Shown here piece after piece: positions 11,801 to 23,158 of a stretch of DNA of 64,000 nucleotides. The stretch's first letter is position 1. Each line of letters starts with the position of its first letter. The notes under the pieces are model-generated. The model was not told the origin of the DNA. It searched no databases and saw nothing but the letters and a program-made list of their open reading frames with translations. The position numbers were made by a program, and so were the translations under genes. The stretch is from Echinococcus granulosus (Eukaryota; Platyhelminthes; Cestoda; Cyclophyllidea; Taeniidae), in contig NW_020170391.1 of NCBI RefSeq assembly GCF_000524195.1, positions 640,273 through 704,272 on the forward strand, given 5' to 3'.

Positions 11801-14800
11801 AATGGGCGACAACTGGTTCTTAATGTTATTGACAGGAGAACAGTTTCACTAATCTTTACTTCACATTGGTCCCATAAAAATTGCCACTTAATTTAAAATA
11901 TTTGCTTTCGATAGTGAATTCGGAATTTTAGCCTTATAGCCAAAAACGTCTTATTGGTTTCCAAAGAGGATGAGATTAGTGAAGCAGATTTATTTTGCAC
12001 CGGCCTTCTTGTGGGTTCATGGTAAGCATGGAGCAGTTTCGCTTGCGGCACACCCAGTGGAAAGAAGAACACCATCAGCCTTACTGAAAGTGAGTCTTAG
12101 GGTTTCAGTGAGACCTGTGCGGCACACATTTTTGCCTTGCCTAAGTTGACAAAAAAGCCTACTTTAATGGAAACCATTTCAAATCACTACTGAACGGCAA
12201 ATTATGCATACATTAAGAAATATTAATTACATTTTTCAAATCGAGCCTAAATCTTAAAACGAAATTTAATTTAATGCTTTGCGACAAAATTTTATCTTGA
12301 GCAACATTCCTAAGGTTTGTGCTTGCATTTAGACATTTTAACCAAAAAAAGCATGTATACTAAGCGGTGAAGACCCCTCATTGGCAGAAATTTTATCACT
12401 GGAAGTAACCAAAGGAGTGACAAAGTCCGGGCCTGTTCAGGAAAGGGTGGAGCATTAAATAGTTGCAAAGCATTTTCGAATCTGTTCCTCGAGAGTTATG
12501 AGTGCCGGAGAGATTCATTTAAGATGTAAGAAAAAGTAGACTACTTGCCATCGCCTGTGCGACCCCACGTGACTTCTGTGCGAAGAACTTACCCTGTCTA
12601 ATGTACCCAAATCAGTGGTTTTTCAAGTTACAAGATAATCTTTGGCTTAGGAAACTTCTTTTTTGCCGAATGTATAATTTTTTAATCACATCATTTGGTG
12701 AATAAGACGCACTCTAGCTTCACTAGCCTGTATAGGAGTTTCATTACGGGCAATTTGCCTTTAATAGATTTACTTTGGGGCATCCTAAATGATCTAAGCT
12801 GTATGAGTCGAAAGAGAGCGGGTTTTGACAAAATGTTAAAGTTGGGAAGCCAATATCACTGGTTTCATCCTGCCTTAAGGCGCAGAAACCAATCAGGAAA
12901 GATGGAGAAATGGGATGCCACGCCTAATTTTGACGAATACAAACAACAGTTATAAATATTCAATTCACTGCTATAAATGGTTACGATAACCACCCTGGAC
13001 ACCATCTTTCACGAGATGATTGTAAATCTTCCATCAAAGCCGTTTTAATAAAGTGTGATGAGAAGGCACATATACCAAACAGCAACTCAGTAACTTAACC
13101 AATTATTACTTTTAAAATATTTCATTTAAGGACCATAGGTTTTTTGAAATAATCTGTAGAGAAGTTATAAAAAGTAGGCATTTGCGAAACTGATTGTAGC
13201 AGTTTTACGGCCTCTCAAGATTCCTAAGTATCGAACTATCCATTCGGCACTCACACACACGAAATCCCGAAAACCGAATCATGAAATGAAGGGATTCTGC
13301 TTTGAGAACAGTGACTTCACTTATTCCTGTGGGCCACTAGATGAGCCTTGCAAAGGGCCGTTGTAAGACTTACAAAACTAGGCAGACTTACGTCTACATT
13401 TTGGTTTCCGCGATAAGTGAGGCCGAAATACTCGGTTTCCGTTAGCTCCAATTTCTCGCATATCAATTTGAAGAGGTGAATACCATAAAAATGTTTCTAA
13501 AACCAAAAAAAAAAAAAATCAACATGAGGTGCAATGATAGCACTTTATACGGTCGGTTGAAGTTATTCTGAGAGAGGGGCTTTAGCAAACAAACTGCGCC
13601 AATGAACACTTTGATAAATACGTGCTATTAGAAGAGGAGTAATTTCATGCCCATCTATTTTAATTATAAACAGGCAAATATCGAATACTAGGTCCTAATT
13701 TTTTGATAAAAAGGTTTCTAAGGAATCTTGTTAAGATGAGTGAGAAGAAGAGGCTCAACATTTGCATTGCCAATGATATTCTTAACTTTGCAGACATACA
13801 TGTGTTTGAAGTTTTCGTAAAAATAGAGCAACCTATTACAATCTTGAAAGCATCAAATGTTATTACACCGTAGAGATGTGGACGAGGTTTTAAGCAAGAA
13901 AGAGGGCCCGTAGCGTTATCAGTAAATAATAGTAAGCCCTCATAAGACGTTCTGCTTGAATTAGTATGCATTCAAATTTTGATAGTTCTCGCAATTTTTG
14001 ACACACTGCTTCAATGATTTTCGAATGAAAGACTGAAGTGATCCAGACCATACAAATAATGTCTTTTACTAGTCCACAACACTTGCTTCTTCTTGCAATT
14101 CTGGCTTTCTGAAATGCATATCAGCCAGTTGGACAGCATGAAGCCTCTAAGATGTTTCCAGAGAACGGCTTTGGACCGTATGAGATTTATCTGGCAATCT
14201 AAACTAGCTCTACAACACTGCTTTCTACTTGCAGCTTTGGAGTGTAATTACGCCTATTTTGAAAAGCTTCTAGTTACCATGACGGCGATATATACAACAA
14301 TGTTCTATGGATTTTTTCCTATAAAATGCTAAATCACACAATGCCCATTGCAACCAATTATAAGATGCATGACAAGCATCCTGAAAGTATATGCTAGAAG
14401 CTAACTCAATCCATGTTCTTAAAAAGTTGTAACGTAGATTGCCAAATTATGTCATTTTGAGTGCACTCATGTTTATCTAATTGGGAGTCACTTTAGCAGG
14501 ACACAAAATGGCTGTTTGGTGTAGGCCATAGCAACAGTAAGGTTAAAGATGCTAAAAAAGTAATTGGCACAATCGACTGTAGATTTGCCAGAAAATTTTC
14601 CCATTCATGCTTAAAACTTACCACGACGAATGCCAGAACAAATAAATTTGTTATTTTTTTGTATTAAAAAATATGCTGAGTGAGAAAATTACCCCTAGTA
14701 ATTTTGATTGAATTTATAGTTGAAGAATCCGTGTAAAAACTACGTGCCTTGCCACTGGCTTTACGATGAAGAAAAGTGCTATTACGGCGGATTCCAAAAG

Positions 14801-17800
14801 CGGACTGGTCGCCAAAACCGCAAAGTAGAGAGGCTAGTTTAAACTCAAAGTGCATCAAAGGATGAAGGTGATACAGATCTGAAGCCTCATGTTCAAATTG
14901 TAAAATACTACTTAATAGACTGAACAATAGCACACCCTACAAACTAGGACATCGTCGGGTAATTTGTAAATTACTGCATTTCTAAAAATTGCAGGTAGGG
15001 AACCAAGTCCAGAGTAGTCTGCACATTACTTAAGGCACTTTTCATGCTTAAACGTGGATGCTGGAATTTGGGCAATCCCATCGCTTATTTAGGTTGTTTT
15101 GGCTAAAATGCTAAAATGCGTCTAGTGGTGCCTCTGGCAGCAGGTTGGCAGTGAATTAACGCGGCGGCGCACAAATTTCGTTTCACAATCTGTTGGGTGT
15201 ACATAGGCACGTAGCGAGAAGCACAGAGGTGATTTGAGTGTCTGCGAGAGCAGTGGAGGCAGAGGAAGCCCCCCTTGGAGAACACGACATTGATGACTCA
15301 TCTGAGATGCTTGCTAGTCTACGAACAGGCACGCAGGCGGGTGCCCACGCACGCACGCACGTACGCACATTTGCGTGCCCGCCCGCAGGTAAAAGGTGAT
15401 GCTTAGCGGTGCGCTAACTCGAGGTGAATGATCAGCCTCCCAATTTTTTTTGCTCGCTGCACCTGCAAGCAGACTCAAGGAAACCAGGTCACAAGATAGC
15501 TCACGACTTCCGCCCTCGTAAATGTGTGCATGTGCTGTGTTGCAGCACCTAGAAGGTGGAGGTACAGCTCGGCCTCGTTTGAGACGATGCTGACGAAACA
15601 ACTCATGCAACCGGAGTGGACATCGCTCGCAAACAGCGCAATCATTCTGATTTTGCGAAAAGATATATATAATATATATTATACATATAATATATATATG
15701 TATATATATTATATATAATATCAGGAATGAACTTATTTCGGCCTCGAAGACTACCGCTTTTAAAAAAATGATTAATAAATCTGAATAACTCAGGCAATGA
15801 GCCGGAGTCAAACATACAAGAGATTGTCTTTAAAACGAGTATTTATTCAGAGCAAAAAAGACCGCATCACCTGACACAGTAAAGTGAATAGGAGCAGGCA
15901 GAACCTTACAATAAAAAATGAGTGCATTCAGCTCTGACGGATACAGGGCTCCCCAATTTATTGTGCTCATTTTATGGTTCATTATGCTAATAGAAGTCTT
16001 GTGACATCCTACGAAAGAGCGCTGGCTGCATTTAATAAAAAAGGCAGCAGTGCACCCCAAAGGCTTCCTGTGACGCTGGCACCGCTGTACCCTTTTGAGG
16101 AACCTACAAAAACACGTACTGACTGAGGTTCTTCAATACACGGCAGCGCACCCGCTGCAAATACCCTGGAGCTTGGTAGTCTTTAGTGCTCTCAAACTTC
16201 AACTTTCTTGAGGTCGTTAAGTACTGCCTTTCTTTGCTGCTCGACTATACTACTTCCCTGCAGAGTATAATCTGCAAACGCAGCATTAACGCATGACAGT
16301 TATGTGGAAAAACCAGTCAGAAAATTTTACCAGACTAAAAGGAAATGCAACGTGAACAAATTTCAAGGTTTTGAGTTGCATTTGTTTTGGTGCATCTTAA
16401 AATAGGACTTTTCTGCAGGCAAAACCCGTTGCAAGTTTGTGCAATTCAGTGAAAAGGAAAATTTGAAATCATTTAGCGAAATCTACATTCTCCCCCTCTG
16501 AAATGTGCTTCAATTAAATATTTTTAAAACAATGGAAGCAGGAAATAAAGTCCTAGTTGGGATACTCTTTCAAGATAGATTGAAAGTATCTATGAATTAG
16601 GGAAATGACCGACCAGATAGGGTAACGAGCAAATGAAGTGTCGTTTAGAGGTCAAAGGAATGTTAAACGGTTGAGGAGTTTGTTAAGCCATTTTAGGATA
16701 TTTTCCAAACATATTGTAAGTGTAATTAGATCAAAATCCAGAACGAATGGCCCTTTTAAATTAGACACGAGAGAAACCGCAAAAAATATTATAGACTGCT
16801 AGCTATTTGGTCACTAGCGTCCCATGCTGTGAACGTCACAATAAATAAATAAAGCAGTCAAAATTACAAAAAGCTTTCAAATCATAGCCAAGCATTTACT
16901 TAAAAACAGATGTAACTAATAGGTCAGAGTTCTTGTTTCAAACGTTATCTAAGGATATGCAAGCCCAAATAAATAATAATCCAGCCACACCTAAATTCTG
17001 CCGTCGCAATTAACGAACCACAAAACGATTAAGTAGTAGTAATGAGAGAAACCTCATGGTAAAAAACCAGAGAAGCTAAATGGAAGCGCATTTGATTCGC
17101 GGATGAAAAGTGAGAGAATGGCAGATTATAAAATGACATTAATAAACTGTAATGAATGAATCCAAATACTATTTATTCAAGCGTTATCATTAATATTTGA
17201 TAATAACATGGTATTGTAATGACTGTAACCCGGTTTTTGATCGAAAATAGGAAATTTGGCAATAAAAAATGCTTTTGCGCACACGATTTTAATTTTTCCA
17301 CTAGTTATTTTAATATGAAAAATTTAAGCTTCTTCACAATTTTGTAAGGGACAGGGTTCTTGTATGGTGGTCATAAGAAAGCAATTACATGCTTCCTAAA
17401 TGAAAATAAAAGCAAGTGATTGCAAATCCCAAGAATACTAATTTCTTAAGGGTGTGTATTTAACCGCAATGAGCTAATTCATTTATCAGGTCTTTTTTGT
17501 GACAAATCTTTGTTTAATGTTTTGTAGCGTGAGCGCATTCTTAAGTTTGCCTTACACGTTCATTTAAAATGGATGAGCAGTTTCCTGTTTCATAATAAAA
17601 TGCATTGCTAAAATAGATAGCATCTGTACTGAAGATATGAAAGTCAAAATACTAGTCCTAAAATAACTAAGGCAACTTAAAACTAAAACTAAAGTTGCTT
17701 TAGGCTTACGGAAATACCGAAGGCACTGAATAGCATAGGAACAAATGAACGTACGTCAATGGTGTATATTTGTTCGATACCCTCCAGCATGAGAACTGAA

Positions 17801-18015
17801 CATTGAACTTGCTTTCCAGATGGTTTGTATTCAATTGCTTTTGACTTTCTATAGCCACTTGTTGCATCGTACACGTTGGTGCTATTGTTGATCGTAAACT
17901 GAGAACCAGGTGAGCTGACACTATTTCGCCGAAGGCTTTTGTAGTAATCCTGTTTTGGCAACGTATCTGTTATTTCTATTGTTCCGTCTGGAAGGGTGGC
18001 CTTGCTTTGAAACAT
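2808..18015 (-). CDS. EPB41: Protein 4.1-like FERM domain protein (EPB41/coracle family)
   Basis: Eight exons: 18015-17755, 13496-13392, 10638-10596, 9976-9856, 7832-7650, 5790-5703, 4165-3768 and 3104-2808. All phases match and they give about 498 residues. The start ATG at 18015 has context TACCATGT. The N-terminal about 65 residues are polar. The F1 lobe has KQVQCSVLMLEG, HLFKLICEKLEL and TEYFGLTYR. The F2 lobe has PWKFEFRFKFYP, LTRYFLCLQIRQDI, LPCSFNTYVILGAYVIQSE, RTPEQADRMFLENARRM and LYGVHLH. The F3 lobe has GVLVYRGRLRMQRYTWARI, LSYRGKDF, LAKRLYNVVIDHHTFFRL. These match protein 4.1 best. A short FERM-adjacent-like segment (GTRKYHYNSRPQ) follows. 4.1 proteins link membrane receptors to spectrin-actin. 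Oddities are a GC donor after exon 6 and a roughly 55-residue Ser/Arg-rich insert in F3. The last exon either stops at TAA 2806-2804 or splices at CT|GTAAAC into the SPRY exons. No spectrin-actin-binding or 4.1 C-terminal domain was seen. Confidence 0.9.
5466..5477. repeat. 12-base G homopolymer in FERM intron
   Basis: An uninterrupted run of G lies on the plus strand, which is a C tract in the sense direction of the FERM gene. It is just downstream of exon 6 (5790-5703), inside the intron that begins with a GC donor. Nothing else of note was seen in the intron between 4165 and 5703. Confidence 0.8.
13497..17754. other. Long intron 1 of the FERM gene with GC-rich patch and AT microsatellite
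   Basis: This 4.3-kb intron holds no exon I can support. Around 15,100-15,640 the sequence becomes GC-rich, with an imperfect ACGC/ACGT repeat near 15,345-15,367. A 60-bp TA-rich microsatellite sits at 15,661-15,720. The GC-rich patch could be an internal promoter or alternative first exon, but I find no start codon and donor joining in phase to exon 2. The long minus-strand open frame across it is repeat-driven (runs of Ile/Tyr) and is not convincing. A run of about 14 A lies at 13,507-13,520, close to the exon 2 acceptor. Confidence 0.5.
15661..15720. repeat. TA-rich microsatellite, self-complementary
   Basis: Sixty bases are made almost only of TA/AT dinucleotide steps, with occasional interruptions (ATAC, ATGT). 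The tract can fold on itself as a hairpin or cruciform. It lies in intron 1 of the FERM gene. Confidence 0.85.
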
Positions 18016-19252
18016 GGTACCATTCTATTAGGCATGAGTTAGGCAAAAAGTTAAATATGATACATTTCATGCATAAAAAGTATAAACTTAAAAGCTAAAT
18101 AGGTGTATACTATTTTGAATGGAACTGTATAAATGTAGCAAAGCGCCAATGAACTCAAACGAATTTGACAAACTTATTCCAATAATAAGTCATAATAGTG
18201 ATTTCTGATTTTCTTACCAAATAGGTTGCATATACACTAGCAAATTGAAACGTATAAATCTTTTGGACTAAGCAACATCACACTATAACAAATGATCACT
18301 TTGGGACTTAGCTAGTCGAGAAAATTTTTAATAAAATTCATTTGACATTCCAAGGCACAAAAACAGCTTGGATTGGTTTTTCAATAGTTGTTAAAAGTCA
18401 TAAACACTGCTCTTATTCGAAATCTTAGTCCTCATAAAAAATTGACACTCAAACTAATTTAGTAATGAAAAATTACATTTCAGGATTCGAATGATTTGTA
18501 AGCCTCCAACCAACCTATTTTTGGCAAATTAGCCAGTCTATGTAGTACCAAGATTAAACATGCAATAAGGGATGATGTCTTTTTCTAAAACAACTTCAAC
18601 ACGTCACATATATACAAAATTTTTAATATCTGAAATTCTCAATTATGCTAAGACCTCATCGCAAACAAGTCTTTTCGGTAACATGAAATCAACAGCTTAT
18701 ACTTACTTTACGAAAAAGAGAGTTAACGCCAGGGCTTTTGCTTTTGCCAAACCACTTTTTAAAATGAAAGACATAATGAAAAAACTGGTCCTGTGAAAAC
18801 CTTTTTAGTTGTTCAGTAAGAAAACTCATTACACTTTTTAAATTACCTTAGGTCTTAGTGTTTCATCCATTTTCGTACTCCTAGATTAGACAGTTTTTTA
18901 GTAATACAATTCTGGTTTACAATTCAGATGCAACAAACGCTTCCACTTTAACTTCTCCGTCGGCGTCAAGGTCATATTTTGGTTGATATAAACATGCAAT
19001 AGAACGACAGTTTGAACTAATTTCGCACATGTTTTTACGCAATCCTTAGCATTTTACACTTTCACAATTTTGCACTTAGACGTTAGGCCTAAGTAGTAAT
19101 AAAAAAGGTTGGTTTGTTTTATCTAAAATATTTAATTTGTGACTATTCAAAAATTTCACCCACCAGCCCTTAAAATAACTTGTAACTTGTATTTACAGAC
19201 GTATATTTTGTACAAGGGGCTTGATTTTTAGTTGAGTTTGTAATGAGTTGGC

Positions 19253-20235
19253 TGTTTAACTCTTGGATTGTGGAAAAGGTCACTTAGTGTCCCCTTCATT
19301 GTAACTTCACCGGTTCGGCTGACCCCTGGACTATGCCAGTAGTCCCAATCCCTACTGTGTTTAAGGATTTATATTTCGCCTAAGTACTATGTCTTCTTTC
19401 ATCTTCCAGCGAATCTCGGGTTGCTGCATTGTTGGCAGCTTTGAGAGTACCCTCTCTTAAAGGCCATCTAACCTGATTTGTACTGCTGGGTGATAAATCT
19501 TAGTGAGGTAGGAGAAGAGCGTGTGGGAGAATCAGCACCGTTCCTTAATAGAATCGTTGAAAATGACGTCTATTTCCGGCACCTACCCATTTTCGTGTTC
19601 TGCAGGAAGGATACTAACAATTCAAGCAACACTAGACATGAACCATTATGAACAATTGTGTTATGAAGCTGCTTACCATACTTTGATAAATATGACAAAT
19701 ATGCGGAAACCCAATACCTTCTCTACTTCTCTGCTAGCTAGAAAGAAGTTAGATAATGGGGTATGGTTGCCCAGCTCTGAAGTGACAAGGAGAAATAGGA
19801 ACGAAGCCCTATCCCCACTGAACTACTTTCAACCTTCACCTTTGATGCCTGACTACTTTTGGGCCAGTGTTCCTACCACTAGCTATGAATATGCGTGATT
19901 GCCAACCCCTTCCCATCCTCGAATCCAGTTCCCATACATATCCAGTAGAATTGCTAAGAGAGATCAGTGACGTCTTGGTCAAATATCGCCTCAAATGCAT
20001 ATAACTTCGATGACTAATGCGTTTGGCTCGCGTGTGCTTCCTTACAGCACTGATTACGTTATGATGTCTAACGGGGGAGGTTGACCAAGGGGAGTACCGA
20101 CGGTGACGCTCAAAGGTGGAGAGGGGCTGTGTGATACGCGGTTTGTTTAACTCTCAATTTCTGTAAAAGGGGCCACTTAGGGTATCCACCATTGTGCATT
20201 AGCCAGGTGGGCTAGCCCTTGGGCCACATCTCATT
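19253..20235 (+). repeat. Imperfect direct repeat pair, about 890 bp apart
   Basis: Copy 1 (19,253-19,345) and copy 2 (20,145-20,235) share the ordered blocks GTTTAACTCT, TGNAAAAGG, CACTTAG, a CC..CATTGT core, then GGCTNNCCC and TGG-C-A. By eye about two thirds of roughly 85 positions match, with small indels. No coding potential is shared. They could be terminal repeats of a decayed miniature retroelement or two insertions of a short interspersed repeat. Confidence 0.45.
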
Positions 20236-22096
20236 TACTTCCTTTCTGCCGAACTACTCCAGCAAGTGGCGGGGATTGTTGCTCGTACAAAACCCGAAAT
20301 GCACACTCTACTTTCCAATCTCTTTCAAACCCTTCCTTCCACTTCGAGGTATGTAAAATTAAAGCGATGACATCATTTATAGTACTTTCCTTGTACGATT
20401 TAGAAAGCCTTGTGTTCAGGCTTTTAAGGAAACTCCATGCTTATGTTGGAAAACTTTATCGCTTTACTCAAGGATAAACTTATAGCCACGCCCTTTTGGG
20501 GTTGCAGAGCAATAACTATGGACATAAATAGGGTACCTTTTTCATGCTCTGCGTGTTGTGTGAGTAGTTATGATCACATATTCATCGTGTTCTTGCTCAC
20601 AAAATCACTTGTACACATTAGCATAAGGTCTAATTATAAGAAGATCCGATGCATAGTGCGCCGCCATAGTGCACACCTTGCAGCAATATTTTGGAAATTT
20701 CTGTAAGAAATTTGACAACATGAGTAAAAACAAGATGCACCATATAATAGACTCAATCTTAGCTGGAATAACCATGAGGCAATCGCGTGTATTCAAGACA
20801 AGGCATTACACAATGAGACAAAACGCCTAATTTTCGATCACATTTTCACAGCTTTTTTGCAAGATCCTCTTGTGGACATTCATGCTCCATTGGATTCGCA
20901 ATGGAAAAAAGTTTTTCGTTCTATACTACAATCTGTTAAATAGGGTTGAAATTTTCGTCATTAACTTGACTGACACTTCAACTGATAGATGTAGTATTTG
21001 AGTCACTCCCAGCGAAGTCGTACGGCGTGCGAGCCTGGATGCAGGTATTTTTATTATAAATCCATGGAATGGTATGGGTGGCATGGGTGGACCCCAATCA
21101 TTATTCTCCTACGTTTGAGATAGGAATCAAAAAATATTGTGCCATAAAGAAATAATTTAACATTAAATTTAGCATAAAAGGGCTATTTTGTTCCACGATT
21201 ACTAGTCAGGAGGGTAGATTAAATCCGCAAATTCCAACATCGTTTGTGATCATTTTCTCTGCATTCTCAATCGCACTCTTTACAGCTATGGTAGAGTAAT
21301 CAGGCTTGTTAGCACAAATTAACAATTTTGCACCGCAGCAAAAACATATCCACTTAAAAATCATTTTGTTTCACGTCAAATGGCGCAAGCTCAAACGAAG
21401 CTATGCAAATCCAATGTGATGACATACTGCGCAACTGTGCCATCGCATGAAACTGAAGAGCACTGGCTCTACCATCTATCACCCTAAGCACGTCAGTGTG
21501 GATTTGTGCAAAGTGGGAGGTCTCAAGTTATCTAACATTAAAGGAAGCTATCCAAAAGACTTCAATTTAAACTGCAGCAGGTCAAATTTACAGTTTTAAA
21601 AATAAACTAAACACCTGAATATTTTTGAGAGATAAGCAGTAAAAACTTTATAGCATGTAATTTCTCGTGTCGGTTATTGTGATGTGTATAAAAACAGACT
21701 GCCCCATTGACTCCCATTCCAATAAAGCTATTGTGCCCCCAACCCGCCCCCCAGGGGAAAAGCATACCTGTCGACTAAAGTTTTAGCCTGAAATGTCTTT
21801 CCACCTCTTTGGACCGAAAGTGCGCGTAAACTACTTTAGTTTGTCAAATTTTTGTAATAAAAAAAATTAGAATAAAAATTCCACTTTCCGATCTTACAGT
21901 AATGGTCATCAAATGCTACGAAACAACTTATGATCTGCAAAGAGGGCTTGAAAACAGACTACGCACTACTCATTGTGGATGATTAGTAGTCGTCAAGGAA
22001 TGAGTGGCACTGGCAACGCCTTCATCGCCGGGATTATTGATCGCCTTCTGCTTCCGCTTTTGTGCTTTCATCCGATAAGACTAACAGTGCGCTGCC

Positions 22097-22132
22097 CATT
22101 GGTCCCCATTCGCAGCGCACGCCGATTGGTGC
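22097..22132 (+). promoter_or_regulatory. Paired CCAAT boxes upstream of TMEM45-like gene
   Basis: Two inverted CCAAT motifs about 26 bp apart, CCCATTGGTCC and GCCGATTGGTGCG, lie just 5' of the first in-frame ATG at 22,145. The second sits in a near-palindrome (GCGCACGCCGATTGGTGCGC). CCAAT boxes bind NF-Y, typically 50-100 bp upstream of transcription start, so the 5' end may lie close to or inside the annotated N-terminus. The role is inferred from motif and position only. Confidence 0.4.
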
Positions 22133-22144
22133 GCATGTGAGTGC

Positions 22145-23158
22145 GTGCACCATGGCTACCACGTTTGGGTGCAGCAGAGACGATATTGCCATTGCAGTTG
22201 TCAGCGCGATATGGGGGGAGAACACGACCAGCATGGTTCAAACCAGAGCGCCACACTGGCTACTCACCTATCCCACAGTGGGCTTCTACCAAGCCACGTC
22301 TACTTCGGAAGCTGCTTCTTCGTCCTCGGCACTTGGTGGTTCATCGCCATTCTCCGGGCTCGGTACCGACTAGACAGGCGCACCGAGGTAGCTCTCACCT
22401 ATCCCGGAAAGTGCAACTCCTGCTCTAGGAAACTGATAGAAGGTCTAGTGAAGTTGGTCGCCTGCATTGTGGGCGTCGTTGTCGAGGCGATCACAGTAAA
22501 GACCTTGGGGCGTCCTGCAAACTACACCTATGACACAATCTACGCAAGCTTCATGCTTGCTGCTGTGGTTGACATCTTCGGTGGTCTGCGTATTGTTCTT
22601 CCCGAGGGTATTGATTTTCTGGCTCATGCAGTGGCTTTTGCAAATCTTGGAATACTGGCCAGATCTCAGGCTTGGGGCCACTTACACTTAACTGTCGCGA
22701 CCCGTATGCTCACCTCCTATGTGGCAATTTCGGTGACGCTGGCACTCGTTTTGGAGCTCCACAGACCACATTCTCAAATGCTTCAGTTCATCCGAACTGG
22801 AGCTGTAATGCTTCAGGGTGTTTGGTTTTGGCAGGCTGGTGTCGTGTTGGATTCGCCATTCGCAGGACGTTGGGTGGAGGATGACCATGGCAACCTGATG
22901 TTCATCACCATTGCTTTTGCCTGGGATATGTGCGGTGTGGTGCTCTTCCAGACATTCTTCGCTGTGACCGTTGAGAAATTGTTCGGAGGGCAGGGACTCA
23001 AAGCTCCAAGGCACCACTTTCGGGGAAACAAACAAAGTGGACAGAATGAACCAGTCAACATAGAGGCGGTAGATGGCTACAAGCCTCTTCAAACAACGGA
23101 ACCACTTGAAATCGAATCTTCTGGTGGTGTCAGTCAAAATTTGCAACTTATTCAATAG
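22145..23158 (+). CDS. TMEM45: TMEM45 family (DUF716) multi-pass membrane protein, intronless
   Basis: One open frame of 337 codons ends at TAG 23,156-23,158. Several hydrophobic helices are visible: SCFFVLGTWWFIAIL, LVKLVACIVGVVVEAI, TIYASFMLAAVVDIFGG, MLTSYVAISVTLALVLEL and LMFITIAFAWDMCGVVLFQ. The family hallmarks are present: an N-terminal G-F/G-FF-G-WW helix, MLQGVWFWQAGVVL, and a final helix after NLMFIT with a conserved W. TMEM45 proteins are seven-helix membrane proteins of poorly defined function; human members are about 275 aa. Family similarity begins near codon 48, so ATG 22,145 or ATG 22,214 may be the start. A stronger Kozak ATG (CACCATGG) at 22,152 is in another frame. The polar C-terminal tail of about 50 residues has no known motif. 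The absence of introns differs from the neighbouring genes and might indicate a retrocopy. Confidence 0.85.
   Translation: MHHGYHVWVQQRRYCHCSCQRDMGGEHDQHGSNQSATLATHLSHSGLLPSHVYFGSCFFVLGTWWFIAILRARYRLDRRTEVALTYPGKCNSCSRKLIEGLVKLVACIVGVVVEAITVKTLGRPANYTYDTIYASFMLAAVVDIFGGLRIVLPEGIDFLAHAVAFANLGILARSQAWGHLHLTVATRMLTSYVAISVTLALVLELHRPHSQMLQFIRTGAVMLQGVWFWQAGVVLDSPFAGRWVEDDHGNLMFITIAFAWDMCGVVLFQTFFAVTVEKLFGGQGLKAPRHHFRGNKQSGQNEPVNIEAVDGYKPLQTTEPLEIESSGGVSQNLQLIQ

Larger units (their letters stand above)
18016..22144. other. Intergenic region between FERM gene and TMEM45-like gene
   Basis: The flanking genes are divergent. No recognisable coding exon was seen. There are two imperfect direct repeats (19,253-19,345 and 20,145-20,235). 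An open frame of 125 codons at 19,521-19,898 resembles no family I know. About 35-50 bp upstream of the first TMEM45 start codon are two inverted CCAAT boxes (CATTGG near 22,097 and CGATTGG near 22,123), consistent with a proximal promoter. The 5' untranslated exon of the FERM gene probably lies in this interval but cannot be placed. Confidence 0.45.

Noticed and set aside
15314..15811. 165-codon minus-strand open frame
   Set aside because: Its middle is translation of the TA microsatellite (Ile/Tyr runs) and the rest crosses ACGC repeats; no family similarity and no splice partners.
19521..19898. 125-codon plus-strand frame with Pro/Ser-rich end
   Set aside because: No recognisable domain, no promoter or splice context; it lies between diverged repeats. 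Kept only as context for the repeat finding.
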